Shown here piece after piece: positions 8,815 through 16,552 of a stretch of DNA of 51,627 nt. Position 1 is the first letter of the stretch; the number at the start of each line of letters is the position of its first letter. Source of the DNA: an uncultured Bacteroidales bacterium (GTDB lineage Bacteria > Bacteroidota > Bacteroidia > Bacteroidales > Bacteroidaceae); NCBI GenBank assembly GCA_902798425.1, contig CADBWR010000022.1, positions 1 to 51,627 of the forward strand. The letters are read 5' to 3'. The translations under genes were made by a program, and so were the position numbers. The notes under the pieces were generated by a model that saw only the letters and a list, made by a program, of their open reading frames with translations, searched no databases and had not been told where the DNA came from.

Positions 8815-8960
8815 TAAAAAAGAAGGAAAAGATTAACACCTCTTCCTTCTTATTTCAGGATGTCAGTCGCCTGTCCCATGTGGCATACTCTGCCCTTGCC
8901 GTCTGCTCTAGAAATTGAAATAAAAGGTGTCATCTCCTGTCCCTACTGGCACATAATTTT
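8815..8960 (-). ncRNA. Candidate small RNA of about 145 nt
   Basis: On the minus strand a TACCTTTG box (8966-8973) is followed by about 145 nt without an open frame, ending in AGAAGGAA...TTCCTTCT (complement of 8843-8850 and 8821-8828) and a run of T, an intrinsic terminator. Inside, TTATTTCA pairs with TGAAATAA and ACACC pairs with AGGTGT, giving a long-range stem that shares bases with the terminator. A motif of about 28 nt (GGGACAGG...TGACA-CC) occurs twice. It has a separate promoter from the BRO-N gene downstream. I do not recognise it as 6S, tmRNA, RNase P or SRP RNA. Confidence 0.5.
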
Positions 8961-8965
8961 GACTG

Positions 8966-8973
8966 CAAAGGTA
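8966..8973 (-). promoter_or_regulatory. -7 box of the candidate small RNA
   Basis: TACCTTTG on the minus strand. The -33 position lacks a good TTTG, so the promoter call rests on the -7 box alone. Confidence 0.45.
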
Positions 8974-9034
8974 CAAATAATTACGAAATATCGCCGTCCT
9001 GCCACAACTTTTTTGGAGATTTATATGCCATTGA

Positions 9035-9123
9035 GAAAATCCCTACCACGATTTAGGAAAAGTCCTCTATACCTTTAGGAAGAATCCCTTTGATTGTTTA
9101 CGAAAAGGCCCTACCTTTGCCGA
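9035..9123 (+). repeat. Four direct repeats of about 22 bp over a promoter
   Basis: Units begin at 9035, 9057, 9079 and 9102 and share GAAAA-nnCC-TA...TTTAG. The spacing of 22-23 bp is two helical turns, placing every copy on the same DNA face. The last two copies overlap the -33 and -7 boxes of the gene at 9172, so the array is a candidate regulator-binding site. Confidence 0.6.
9089..9119 (+). promoter_or_regulatory. Promoter of the small secreted protein gene
   Basis: TTTG (9089-9092) and TACCTTTG (9112-9119) are separated by 19 nt, leaving a leader of about 45 nt. Confidence 0.7.
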
Positions 9124-9171
9124 TGAAAAAGATTCGAAATGTTTCACTTATAAAGTATAGGAGACACGATT

Positions 9172-9612
9172 ATGAAGAAGTTCTTTACACTGGCCATGAT
9201 GATGATAACAATGACTATCTCAGCCAACGCAATGAGTTATAAGACAGCTAAGAGCGAGGCACTGTCCTTGAGTAAGAAGATGGCCTCAGAGCTGAAGTTG
9301 ACGAGGTCGCAGTATGATGACGTCTACAAGATCAATCTGGACTACCTCATCAATGCAGACAGCCGCAACGATGTCAACGGCTCTTGCTGGAAGCGTCGTA
9401 ACGATGATTTAAAGCACGTACTCACGGCCTATCAGTACGAGAAATACACCAAGCACAACAGCTTCTATCACCCACTGACTTTGAACAAGCATGGCAAGGG
9501 TACTGCCTGGATGAATGCCAACAAGAAGAGTCACACCCTGGCTCACAATACAAAACCCGCCAAGCCCAGCAGCCATAGCAACAGCTCAGGTCACTTCGGC
9601 AACCGCCGCTAA
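9172..9612 (+). CDS. Small secreted protein, function unknown
   Basis: A 146-residue protein with a clear signal peptide (MKKFFTLAMMMITMTISANA). The mature part has a helical region (about 25-95) with LKLTRSQYDDVYKINLDYL, faintly like the LTxxQ segments of Spy/CpxP-type periplasmic proteins, then a Ser/His/Lys-rich, probably disordered tail (about 105-146). The family link is only suggestive. It is monocistronic: a good promoter overlapped by a four-unit direct repeat lies upstream and a strong terminator downstream, which suggests specific regulation. Confidence 0.75.
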   Translation: MKKFFTLAMMMITMTISANAMSYKTAKSEALSLSKKMASELKLTRSQYDDVYKINLDYLINADSRNDVNGSCWKRRNDDLKHVLTAYQYEKYTKHNSFYHPLTLNKHGKGTAWMNANKKSHTLAHNTKPAKPSSHSNSSGHFGNRR

Positions 9613-9659
9613 CTGATGGTTGTTCATAAATACCACTATATGCCTCTAACGAGGACCCA

Positions 9660-9690
9660 GGGAATCTCATTGCTGAGGTTCCCCTTTTTT
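9660..9690 (+). terminator. Intrinsic terminator
   Basis: A 10-bp stem (GGGAATCTCA / TGAGGTTCCC, one G-T pair) with loop TTGC is followed by CTTTTTT, 48 bp after the stop of the small secreted protein gene. Confidence 0.85.
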
Positions 9691-9758
9691 GTAGTTCCGA
9701 ACTTCTATGTAGGCGCGAAATCGCAACAAGACCTCCCAAAAGAGTTTTTTTACCAAAT

Positions 9759-9958
9759 CTATTAACCTATTAACAAGACTGGGTGCAAATGCCGATGTAC
9801 AGGGCGTTTGAGCCATGTTAAATGTTGGGAAAACATTTAACATACTATGAACATAATCATAAATGTTAGATGTATGTTAATAGTTGGAGCAACTATTAAC
9901 ATGCCGTGAGCCCTTTATTTATCGGGGGTTGAAGACTGCTATGTTAATAGGTTAAATG
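9759..9958. repeat. Symmetric element with inverted 8-bp arrays and two hairpins (E2)
   Basis: Outer arms are CTATTAAC twice (9759-9774) and GTTAATAG plus a variant (9943-9958). Inside are two perfect 12-bp hairpins, 9815-9826/9832-9843 (ATGTTAAATGTT) and 9874-9885/9891-9902 (ATGTTAATAGTT), each with a 5-nt loop. Between arms and hairpins is a motif in inverted orientation (about 9791-9813 and 9903-9932) resembling the one near 536-558. Confidence 0.7.
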
Positions 9959-10113
9959 TTTTTGCGAGTTTCCCCCTACGGCGTCGTGTTAAATAATGTG
10001 AAGCTCGTAAAGTAGCTATTTAGCGATGCAAAAGTAACTGTTTAGGAGTGCTAGATAGTTACTTTAGCGTTGCTACTACAGCTATCTTGCGCGCCAGTTA
10101 GCTGTATACGGAG

Positions 10114-10155
10114 CTGTATCAGCCTGTCTTGTGACTGTATTAGCCTATCTCGTAG
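10114..10155 (+). repeat. Two tandem copies of the 21-bp repeat
   Basis: Units 10114-10134 and 10135-10155 (CTGTAT-AGCCT-TCT-GT). They belong to the same family as 299-361 and 34289-34330 and end about 20 bp before the PfkB promoter. Confidence 0.7.
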
Positions 10156-10173
10156 AGAAAATGCGGAAATATA

Positions 10174-10205
10174 TTTGGCTTTTCGCTCGCTTATTCGTAC
10201 CTTTG
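10174..10205 (+). promoter_or_regulatory. Promoter of the PfkB kinase gene
   Basis: TTTG (10174-10177), a 20-nt spacer and TACCTTTG (10198-10205); the start codon follows 19 nt later. Confidence 0.75.
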
Positions 10206-10224
10206 CAGGCAAAAAGCTAAAAGT

Positions 10225-11190
10225 ATGCGAAAAGTGATTGGAATCGGCGAGACGGTGCTGGACATCATCTTCCGTAACGAACAGCCTATCAGTGCAGTAC
10301 CTGGAGGCTCTACCTTCAATGCCATCATCTCTCTGGGACGATCGGGCATTGAGACGGGCTTTATCAGTGAGACAGGCAACGACCGTGTAGGCCGTAACAT
10401 CATCCAATTCCTGCGCGACAACGGATGTCGGGCAGATAGCGTCAATGTCTATCCCGACTCTAAGTCACCATTGTCATTGGCGTTTCTTAACGAGCAGAAC
10501 GATGCGGAATATATCTTCTACAAAGACCATCCCCACGACCGGTTGGACTTCAACTACCCGGAGATACAGCGTGACGATGTGGTGCTCTTTGGTTCCTATT
10601 ATGCACTGAACGATGTCATCCGTCCGCAGGTCAAGGGTTTCCTCGACTATGCCCATGAACGTGGTGCCATCCTCTACTATGATGTCAACTTCAGGGCATC
10701 GCACCAGCACGAAGTCATGAAGATAACTCCCAACCTACTGGAGAATTTCGAGTTGGCAGACATTATTCGTGGCTCAGCAGAAGACTTCGAAGTTCTGTTC
10801 AAGAAGAAAGACCCTGAGGTCATCTACCGTTCACAGATAGCTTTCTATACCAAGAAGTTCATCTATACTCAGGGGGCTGATGCTATTCACCTCTTTGCAG
10901 AGGATGCATTCCACAAGGAATATCCGGTAACACCCATGGAGACGGTGAGTACCATTGGTGCTGGTGACAACTTCAATGCCGGCTTCCTCTATGGCCTCAT
11001 CAAAAACCAGATAACCCGCGACAACTTGGAGAACGGACTCACAGAAGAGCAGTGGGACGCACTGATCAGCAGTGCCCAGCAGTTCTCTGCCGAGGCCTGC
11101 AAGAGTCTCTACAACTATGTGTCGACAGACTTTGGCACCCTGCGCCAACAAGAGTTACAGAAGGCACTCGCTCAAGACCAAGAACTATAA
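10225..11190 (+). CDS. PfkB-family carbohydrate kinase (fructokinase/ribokinase-like)
   Basis: A 321-residue cytoplasmic kinase. The N-terminal GETVLDIIF and PGGSTFNAIISLGRSG (about 8-40) correspond to the first PfkB signature. The second signature, with the catalytic Asp, is GAGDNFNAGFLYG (about 246-258). Members phosphorylate fructose, ribose, ketodeoxygluconate or nucleosides, and the sequence alone does not settle the substrate; fructokinase is the usual annotation for this Bacteroidetes type. It is followed after 12 bp by the flavodiiron protein gene, so the two may be co-transcribed although their functions are not obviously linked. Confidence 0.85.
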   Translation: MRKVIGIGETVLDIIFRNEQPISAVPGGSTFNAIISLGRSGIETGFISETGNDRVGRNIIQFLRDNGCRADSVNVYPDSKSPLSLAFLNEQNDAEYIFYKDHPHDRLDFNYPEIQRDDVVLFGSYYALNDVIRPQVKGFLDYAHERGAILYYDVNFRASHQHEVMKITPNLLENFELADIIRGSAEDFEVLFKKKDPEVIYRSQIAFYTKKFIYTQGADAIHLFAEDAFHKEYPVTPMETVSTIGAGDNFNAGFLYGLIKNQITRDNLENGLTEEQWDALISSAQQFSAEACKSLYNYVSTDFGTLRQQELQKALAQDQEL

Positions 11191-11202
11191 AACTATCATA
11201 CA

Positions 11203-12381
11203 ATGCAGAAAATTACAGAAAACATCTACTATGTAGGCGTCAACGATCGTAACAAGACGCTCTTCGAAGGCCTGTGGCCTTTACCCTATGGTGTCAGCTA
11301 CAACTCGTATCTCATTGACGACGAGAAAGTGTGCCTCATCGATACCGTAGAGGTAGACTTCTTTACACAATATATCGAACATATCCACGAGGTCATTGGC
11401 GACCGCAAGGTAGACTATCTGGTCATCAACCACATGGAACCCGACCATAGCGGTTCTATTGCCCTCATCAAGAAATACTATCCTGAAATCCAGATTGTAG
11501 GCAACAAGAAGACCTTCCAGATGATGGAGGGTTTCTATGGCATCACCGAGGGTACCGTAGAAGTGAAAAACGGCGACACGTTGTCCCTAGGCAAGCAGAC
11601 ACTGAACTTCGTGCTCACACCTATGGTACACTGGCCCGAGACGATGGTCACACTATGTGGTACTACCCTCTTCAGTGGCGATGCCTTTGGTTGCTTTGGT
11701 GCCTTGAACGGTGGCATCATCGACGCCCAGATCAACTGCGACAGTTTCTGGCTGGAGATGGAGCGCTACTACTCGAATATCGTAGGTAAATACGGTACGC
11801 CCGTACAGAATGCCCTGAAGAAACTGGCCGATGTCAAGCTCGACTACATCTGTGCTACCCACGGACCTGTATGGCATGAATACATCGACAAGGTCATCGC
11901 CATCTACGACCGCCTGTCGAAGTATGAGACAGAGCCCGGACTGGTTATCTGCTATGGTACTATGTACGGCAACACCGAGCGTGCTGCTGAGGTCATAGCC
12001 CGTGCTGCCTCAGAGGCTGGCGTCAAGAACATCGTAGTCTACAACGTATCAAAGACCCACCACTCGTATATCATCCGCGACGTGTTCCGCTACAAGGGCC
12101 TCATCGTGGGTGCTCCCACCTATAACACAGCCCTCTATCACGAGATGGATGTGCTGCTCTCTGAATTGGCCGGGAAAGACATTAAGAACCACCTGCTGGG
12201 ATGGTTTGGTTCCTACGGCTGGGCTTCGAAGGCTGTTAGCGAGATAGCTCGCTGGAATGAGGAGAAGCTACACTACGAGCAGGTAGGTGAACCCGTAGAA
12301 ATCAAACAGAGTCTGACGCCTGAGACCAAGGCACAGTGCGAGGCACTGGGTCGTGCGATGGCAGAGAGACTGCTGAGATAA
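11203..12381 (+). CDS. Flavodiiron protein (FprA type; O2 or NO reductase)
   Basis: A 392-residue two-domain flavodiiron protein. The metallo-beta-lactamase-like domain (about 1-245) carries the diiron ligands His77-Met-Glu79-Pro-Asp81-His82, His143, Asp160 and His220. The flavodoxin domain (about 246-392) begins VICYGTMYGNTER, the FMN phosphate-binding loop. Such enzymes reduce oxygen to water or nitric oxide to nitrous oxide in the cytoplasm of anaerobes. There is no fused rubredoxin or NADH oxidoreductase domain, so an external electron donor is needed. It follows pfkB closely and is followed by a short repeat and ychF. Confidence 0.93.
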   Translation: MQKITENIYYVGVNDRNKTLFEGLWPLPYGVSYNSYLIDDEKVCLIDTVEVDFFTQYIEHIHEVIGDRKVDYLVINHMEPDHSGSIALIKKYYPEIQIVGNKKTFQMMEGFYGITEGTVEVKNGDTLSLGKQTLNFVLTPMVHWPETMVTLCGTTLFSGDAFGCFGALNGGIIDAQINCDSFWLEMERYYSNIVGKYGTPVQNALKKLADVKLDYICATHGPVWHEYIDKVIAIYDRLSKYETEPGLVICYGTMYGNTERAAEVIARAASEAGVKNIVVYNVSKTHHSYIIRDVFRYKGLIVGAPTYNTALYHEMDVLLSELAGKDIKNHLLGWFGSYGWASKAVSEIARWNEEKLHYEQVGEPVEIKQSLTPETKAQCEALGRAMAERLLR

Positions 12382-12416
12382 ATTGAAAATTGAGAATTAA
12401 GAATTGAGAATTTAGA
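12382..12416. repeat. Short AT-rich simple repeat between genes
   Basis: Degenerate copies of AATTGAGAATTTA/AATTAAGAATTGAG fill the 35-bp gap between the flavodiiron and ychF genes. Comparable fillers occur at 24517-24548 (CAATTGTCAATT type) and inside the porZ signal peptide (about 26106-26135). Confidence 0.5.
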
Positions 12417-13517
12417 ATGTCATTAAAATGTGGTATTGTAGGACTGCCTAACGTGGGCAAGTCCACCCTATTCAACTGTCTGTCGAGTGCCAAGGCACAG
12501 GCAGCCAACTTTCCTTTCTGTACGATAGAACCCAACGTAGGTGTCATCACCGTTCCCGACGAGCGTCTCACCAAACTCGCTGAACTGGTACATCCGGGAC
12601 GTATCGTTCCCGCCACCTGCGAAATCGTCGATATTGCAGGCTTGGTAAAAGGAGCCTCCAAAGGTGAGGGCTTGGGCAATAAGTTCTTGGGCAACATCCG
12701 TGAGACGGATGCCATCATCCACGTGCTGCGCTGCTTTGAGGATGAAAACATCACCCACGTCGACGGTACCATCGATCCTATCCGCGACAAGGAGATCATT
12801 GATACCGAGCTGCAGCTGAAAGACCTCGAGACCATCGAGAGTCGCTTGGCCAAGACGGAGAAAGCCGCTGCTGCCGGCAACAAGGAAGCCAAGGTAGAGG
12901 TTACCGTGCTGAAGGCCTACAAAGAGGTATTGGAGCAAGGTAAGAACGCCCGTATCGTAGAGTTTGAGAGCAAGGACGAGCAAGACTGTGCCAAGAACCT
13001 GTTCCTGCTGACTGCCAAACCTGTGCTGTATGTCTGCAACGTAGGTGAGGCTGACGCCAAGAGCGGTAACGACTTCACCAAGAAGGTAGAGGCGCTGGCC
13101 AAGGAAGAAGGTGCCGAGGCAATGATTATCGCTGCCAAGACAGAAGAGGATATCGCTGAGCTGGAGAGCTACGAAGACAAGCAGCTGTTCCTGGAAGAGC
13201 TGGGCTTGGAGGAGAGTGGTGTCAACCGCCTCATCAAGAAGGCTTACGCGCTGCTGAACCTTGAGACGTTTATCACTGCTGGCGAGATGGAAGTCAAGGC
13301 CTGGACCTACAAGAAGGGCTGGAAGGCTCCGCAGTGCGCCGGTGTTATCCATACCGACTTCGAGAAAGGATTTATTCGTGCCGAGGTCATCAAGTACGAC
13401 GACTATATCCAGTATGGCTCTGAGGCTGCTGTCCGTGAGGCAGGCAAGATGGGCATCGAGGGCAAGGAATATGTCGTACAGGATGGCGACATCATGCACT
13501 TCAGATTTAACGTATAA
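12417..13517 (+). CDS. ychF: YchF, redox-regulated Obg-like ATPase
   Basis: A 366-residue Obg-family P-loop protein. The Walker A loop is GLPNVGKST (about 8-16) and the G3-like region is DIAGLVKGASKGEGLGNKFL (about 75-94). The base-specificity loop region is around NVGEAD, and the C-terminal TGS domain covers about the last 85 residues, ending VQDGDIMHFRFNV. YchF binds ribosomes and prefers ATP. The length is normal (about 363-367). It ends 3 bp before an array of AGTTCAT heptamers that opens an inserted unit. Confidence 0.95.
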   Translation: MSLKCGIVGLPNVGKSTLFNCLSSAKAQAANFPFCTIEPNVGVITVPDERLTKLAELVHPGRIVPATCEIVDIAGLVKGASKGEGLGNKFLGNIRETDAIIHVLRCFEDENITHVDGTIDPIRDKEIIDTELQLKDLETIESRLAKTEKAAAAGNKEAKVEVTVLKAYKEVLEQGKNARIVEFESKDEQDCAKNLFLLTAKPVLYVCNVGEADAKSGNDFTKKVEALAKEEGAEAMIIAAKTEEDIAELESYEDKQLFLEELGLEESGVNRLIKKAYALLNLETFITAGEMEVKAWTYKKGWKAPQCAGVIHTDFEKGFIRAEVIKYDDYIQYGSEAAVREAGKMGIEGKEYVVQDGDIMHFRFNV

Positions 13518-13520
13518 ATT

Positions 13521-13943
13521 AGTTCATAGTTCACAGTTCATAGTTCATAGTTATGAAAGATAGTATTGTTAAAGACAAGAGCAAGGAATTTGCTCTTAGA
13601 ATTATTAAACTATACAAATACTTGACAACTACGGCTGTAAACAAAGAATATGTACTATCAAAACAAGCATTAAGAAGTGGAACCAGCATTGGTGCCAACA
13701 TTAAAGAAGCTTTACGTGGTCAAAGTCGGCCAGATTTTAGGGCTAAAATGAATATAGCATTAAAAGAAGCTTGTGAAACAGAATACTGGTTAGAACTTCT
13801 ATTTGAATCTGAATATATTGACGAATCGTCTTATGCTTCCATTATTAACGACAATAGAGAACTTATTAAAATATTAACTATGATAGTTAAGAATACCGAA
13901 TAAGGTGTTTTAACTATGAACTATGAACTATGAACTATGAACT
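13521..13943. repeat. Inverted heptamer arrays framing a four-helix-bundle gene (E4)
   Basis: The left array is four AGTTCAT-type heptamers (13521-13548, one C variant). The right array is four exact ATGAACT heptamers (13916-13943), the reverse complement. They enclose one small gene with about 5 and 12 bp to spare. The layout resembles an insertion cassette between ychF and lgt, and the lgt reading frame is damaged at the right edge. Confidence 0.75.
13553..13903 (+). CDS. Four-helix-bundle protein (S23/IVS-protein and Avd-like family)
   Basis: A 116-residue, wholly helical protein. The segment SKQALRSGTSIGANIKEALRGQSRPDF is the recognisable core of the four-helix-bundle family (TIGR02436) first described in 23S rRNA intervening sequences and related to the Avd accessory protein of diversity-generating retroelements. 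A nucleic-acid-binding role is known or suspected for several members; here it is inference. The gene is more AT-rich than ychF or lgt and sits inside inverted heptamer arrays, which suggests it arrived as a unit. No reverse transcriptase or rRNA is in the window. Confidence 0.85.
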   Translation: MKDSIVKDKSKEFALRIIKLYKYLTTTAVNKEYVLSKQALRSGTSIGANIKEALRGQSRPDFRAKMNIALKEACETEYWLELLFESEYIDESSYASIINDNRELIKILTMIVKNTE

Positions 13944-14747
13944 CTTTATAATCTGGAATCCTGGCTGATAGGTCTGGCACTGGCTTATCTTGTCGTCAAG
14001 CGCCTGTATCAGGAGCAGAAGATCAAGGACGAACTGTTCGACCCCCTCTTCTTCTACTGCTTCTTTGGCATTCTGATAGGTGCCCGCCTGGGACATTGCA
14101 TCTTCTACCAGCCCGACTACTTCCTCACGTCAGGAAAGGGCTTTGTAGAGATGCTGCTACCCATCCACTTCGGCAACGATGGCAGCTGGTTGGGACAATC
14201 CTTCGGTTTCTTCTTTACGGGCTATGAGGGCTTGGCCTCTCATGGTGGTACGTTAGGTTTGATGATAGCCCTGTGGCTCTATGTCCGCAAGACCAAGCTC
14301 AGCATCTGGATGGTGCTCGACAACATCGCCATAGCTACGGGTATTACCGCCTGCTTTATCCGTTTGGGAAACCTGATGAACTCAGAGATAATCGGTAAAG
14401 TGACTGATGTTCCCTGGGCATTTATCTTTGAGCGTGTAGACGCAGTGCCACGCCATCCCGGACAGCTCTACGAAGCTATTGCCTATGCCATTCTGTTTAT
14501 CATCATGTGGACCATCTACAAGAATAACCAGAAGCCAACAGCTAAAAGCCAACAGCTAAAAGTAGGCTCTGGCTGGTACTTCGGCTTCTGTCTGACGTAT
14601 ATCTTCACCTTTCGCTTCTTCATCGAGTATACCAAGGAGATTCAGGAAGCCTTTGAAGCCTCTCTCCCACTCGATATGGGACAGATTCTTTCCATCCCCT
14701 TTGTCGTTCTCGGAATAACCTGTATGATAAGAGCCAAAGCTAAATGA
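13930..14747 (+). pseudogene. lgt: lgt, prolipoprotein diacylglyceryl transferase, disrupted at its 5' end
   Basis: From 13941 the frame is open to 14747 and encodes most of Lgt: [28 protein letters not shown], the HGG motif in [31 protein letters not shown] and RFFIEYTKE. Upstream in that frame there is a TGA at 13938 and no start codon before ATG 14151, which would cut off several conserved parts. In another frame ATG 13930 gives [12 protein letters not shown] then stop, resembling a normal Lgt N-terminus. It looks as if about 20 codons and the frame were lost between IIWNP and WLIGL. A tandem 14-bp duplication lies within the gene (14533-14560). The next gene overlaps by 4 bp. Lgt is usually essential in Gram-negatives, so another copy or an assembly error should be considered. 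Confidence 0.6.
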
Positions 14748-16543
14748 AAAAAATCCTATTGTTTACCCTGCTGTTCACGCTCATTGCTACCAACCTGATG
14801 GCTGAGGAACAGAAAGATACGGCCTTTGCAAACCTGTATCGACGCTATTTCCAATTGTATACAGAAAGTAATGAGTCTATCTTCTACGATGCCAGTGCAA
14901 AGATGAAGGACTACTATCTGAGAAACAACAAGTATGACTCTTATTATAAGATAGCCTTGAACGAAATACTCTACGACACAGAGCAGGGCAAGACCTATCG
15001 CGCCATCAAAAAGTGTAACAACCTGTTGAATGAGATGAATGCGCGAGGTAAGAAACAATATCATATTGTCTATTCGGCAATGGGCAGTATCTATGACATG
15101 CGAGGCAACTATCGCATGGCCAAGAAATACTTCCAAGATGCGCTGAATGCCTGCGAACCCAACGATACAGGTTCTCTTATCAGCATCTATTCAAGCATAG
15201 CCTCCCTGCAGGCCCATCGTGAGCCGCTCAAAGCTAAGGAAATCAACGAGCTCTTTGGTAAGATGGCCGTCAAACATCCACAATACTATAAGGTACATAC
15301 GGTACTGAAGGCAGAGATAGCTTTCTACCTGAATGACCGCCAACTGTATGAAGAAGCCTACCGCCAGTTCCTGCAGGTCAACAAAGAGCATCCGCTGCTT
15401 GACGCCTATGGCAAGGATTTAATGACTATGGTCAAGGCCACCTTTGATGGTAACTATAGCAAGGCGCTGGATATCCTTCAGCACGACTCACCCGACTTTG
15501 ACGCACTGGACTGTTGCGATATGCGTATCAGAATCTGTGAACTGATGGGCAACAAAGAGCGCGCCATCCAGGAAATGGACAAGCGTCGTGATCTGCGCGA
15601 CTCGCTAAATAGCGACATGATGTTTGAGAGCATCAACGAGATTAATGCGGAGATGGGTATGCAAAAGATAAAGGAGGAAGCCCAGCAAGAGCGTGAGGAG
15701 GCTAACAAGCGCCAGCGGTTATTGATGGCTGTGGCTATCTTCTTGCTGCTGATAGCCTTGGCACTCACTATCTCTCGTTCACTGATACGTCGTCGTTTGG
15801 AGAAGAAGCTCATCAGGAAAAACAAAGAACTGGAGATAGCCCTTTCGCGTGCTGAAGAGTCAGACCGCATGAAGGACTCATTCATCCAGCATGTCAGTCA
15901 CGAGATACGTACTCCGTTGAACGTTGTTACCGGCTTTGCGCAGGTCATTGCCAATAATGACTACACACTGGACGATGAGAGTCGTAACCACATGCTTAAA
16001 GAGATTAATAAGAACACGCAAGAGATAACCTATATCGTCAACGAACTCTTGGAGGTTGCTGAGAATGAGAGTCGCGAATACTATCCCAAGGAGGATATCC
16101 TTCACGTTAACTCCTTCTTCTATAAGTTGTTACACGATGGTGAAATGTACAACACTAACCACCTGACGCTAAACTATTCATCAACAGTAGATAATAACTT
16201 CACTATCAAGACCAACCGCAGAGTATTGGAGAAGGTGATTAGCCAGCTGCTGATGAATGCGTTGAAGTTTACACCAGAAGGAACGGTGACCATGGATATT
16301 CAGCCATCATCCAACGATGATATGCTACGCGTCATGATAACTGATACAGGTATTGGTATTCCTGAGGAACACCGCGACCATATCTTTGAACGTTTCTATA
16401 AGGTGGACACCTTCAAGCCTGGCTTTGGCTTAGGTCTTACCATTAGCAGAAAACTGGCAGTCTTGCTGGGTGGCAGTCTTGTTCTGGACAATGAATACCG
16501 AAACGGATCACGCTTTGTGCTCTACCTGCCTATAGAAAAATAG
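14744..16543 (+). CDS. Membrane sensor histidine kinase with periplasmic helical-repeat sensor
   Basis: A 599-residue protein: signal peptide ([20 protein letters not shown]), a periplasmic TPR-like helical domain (about 25-290), a coiled segment, one membrane helix (about 326-345), then HisKA with His386 in [13 protein letters not shown] and a HATPase_c domain (N box [13 protein letters not shown]1 [10 protein letters not shown] box FERFYKV, G2 [13 protein letters not shown]). It resembles Bacteroidetes TPR-containing kinases. No response regulator is adjacent, so the partner is elsewhere. Its ATG overlaps the lgt stop (ATGA), implying translational coupling. If lgt is a pseudogene, that coupling may affect expression of the kinase. 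Confidence 0.9.
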   Translation: MKKILLFTLLFTLIATNLMAEEQKDTAFANLYRRYFQLYTESNESIFYDASAKMKDYYLRNNKYDSYYKIALNEILYDTEQGKTYRAIKKCNNLLNEMNARGKKQYHIVYSAMGSIYDMRGNYRMAKKYFQDALNACEPNDTGSLISIYSSIASLQAHREPLKAKEINELFGKMAVKHPQYYKVHTVLKAEIAFYLNDRQLYEEAYRQFLQVNKEHPLLDAYGKDLMTMVKATFDGNYSKALDILQHDSPDFDALDCCDMRIRICELMGNKERAIQEMDKRRDLRDSLNSDMMFESINEINAEMGMQKIKEEAQQEREEANKRQRLLMAVAIFLLLIALALTISRSLIRRRLEKKLIRKNKELEIALSRAEESDRMKDSFIQHVSHEIRTPLNVVTGFAQVIANNDYTLDDESRNHMLKEINKNTQEITYIVNELLEVAENESREYYPKEDILHVNSFFYKLLHDGEMYNTNHLTLNYSSTVDNNFTIKTNRRVLEKVISQLLMNALKFTPEGTVTMDIQPSSNDDMLRVMITDTGIGIPEEHRDHIFERFYKVDTFKPGFGLGLTISRKLAVLLGGSLVLDNEYRNGSRFVLYLPIEK

Positions 16544-16552
16544 ACGTCTTCT

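Larger units (their letters stand above)
8737..9171. other. Gene-free stretch with a small-RNA candidate and a regulatory array
   Basis: This 435-bp gap contains no credible protein gene. It holds the BRO-N promoter, a minus-strand small-RNA candidate (8815-8960) with its own -7 box, and a four-unit direct repeat (9035-9123) overlapping the promoter of the gene at 9172. Confidence 0.7.
9613..10224. other. Gene-free stretch of 612 bp
   Basis: There is no credible gene. It holds the terminator of the preceding gene, a symmetric repeat element with two hairpins (9759-9958), two 21-bp repeats (10114-10155) and the promoter of the PfkB kinase gene. Confidence 0.7.

Noticed and set aside
8737-9171. 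Prophage remnant or attachment site around the BRO-N gene, given the duplicated 28-nt motif
   Set aside because: There is no integrase, structural phage gene or tRNA, and the duplication fits better as part of a structured RNA.
13553-13903. Diversity-generating retroelement
   Set aside because: The four-helix-bundle protein resembles Avd, but no reverse transcriptase or template/variable repeat pair was found.
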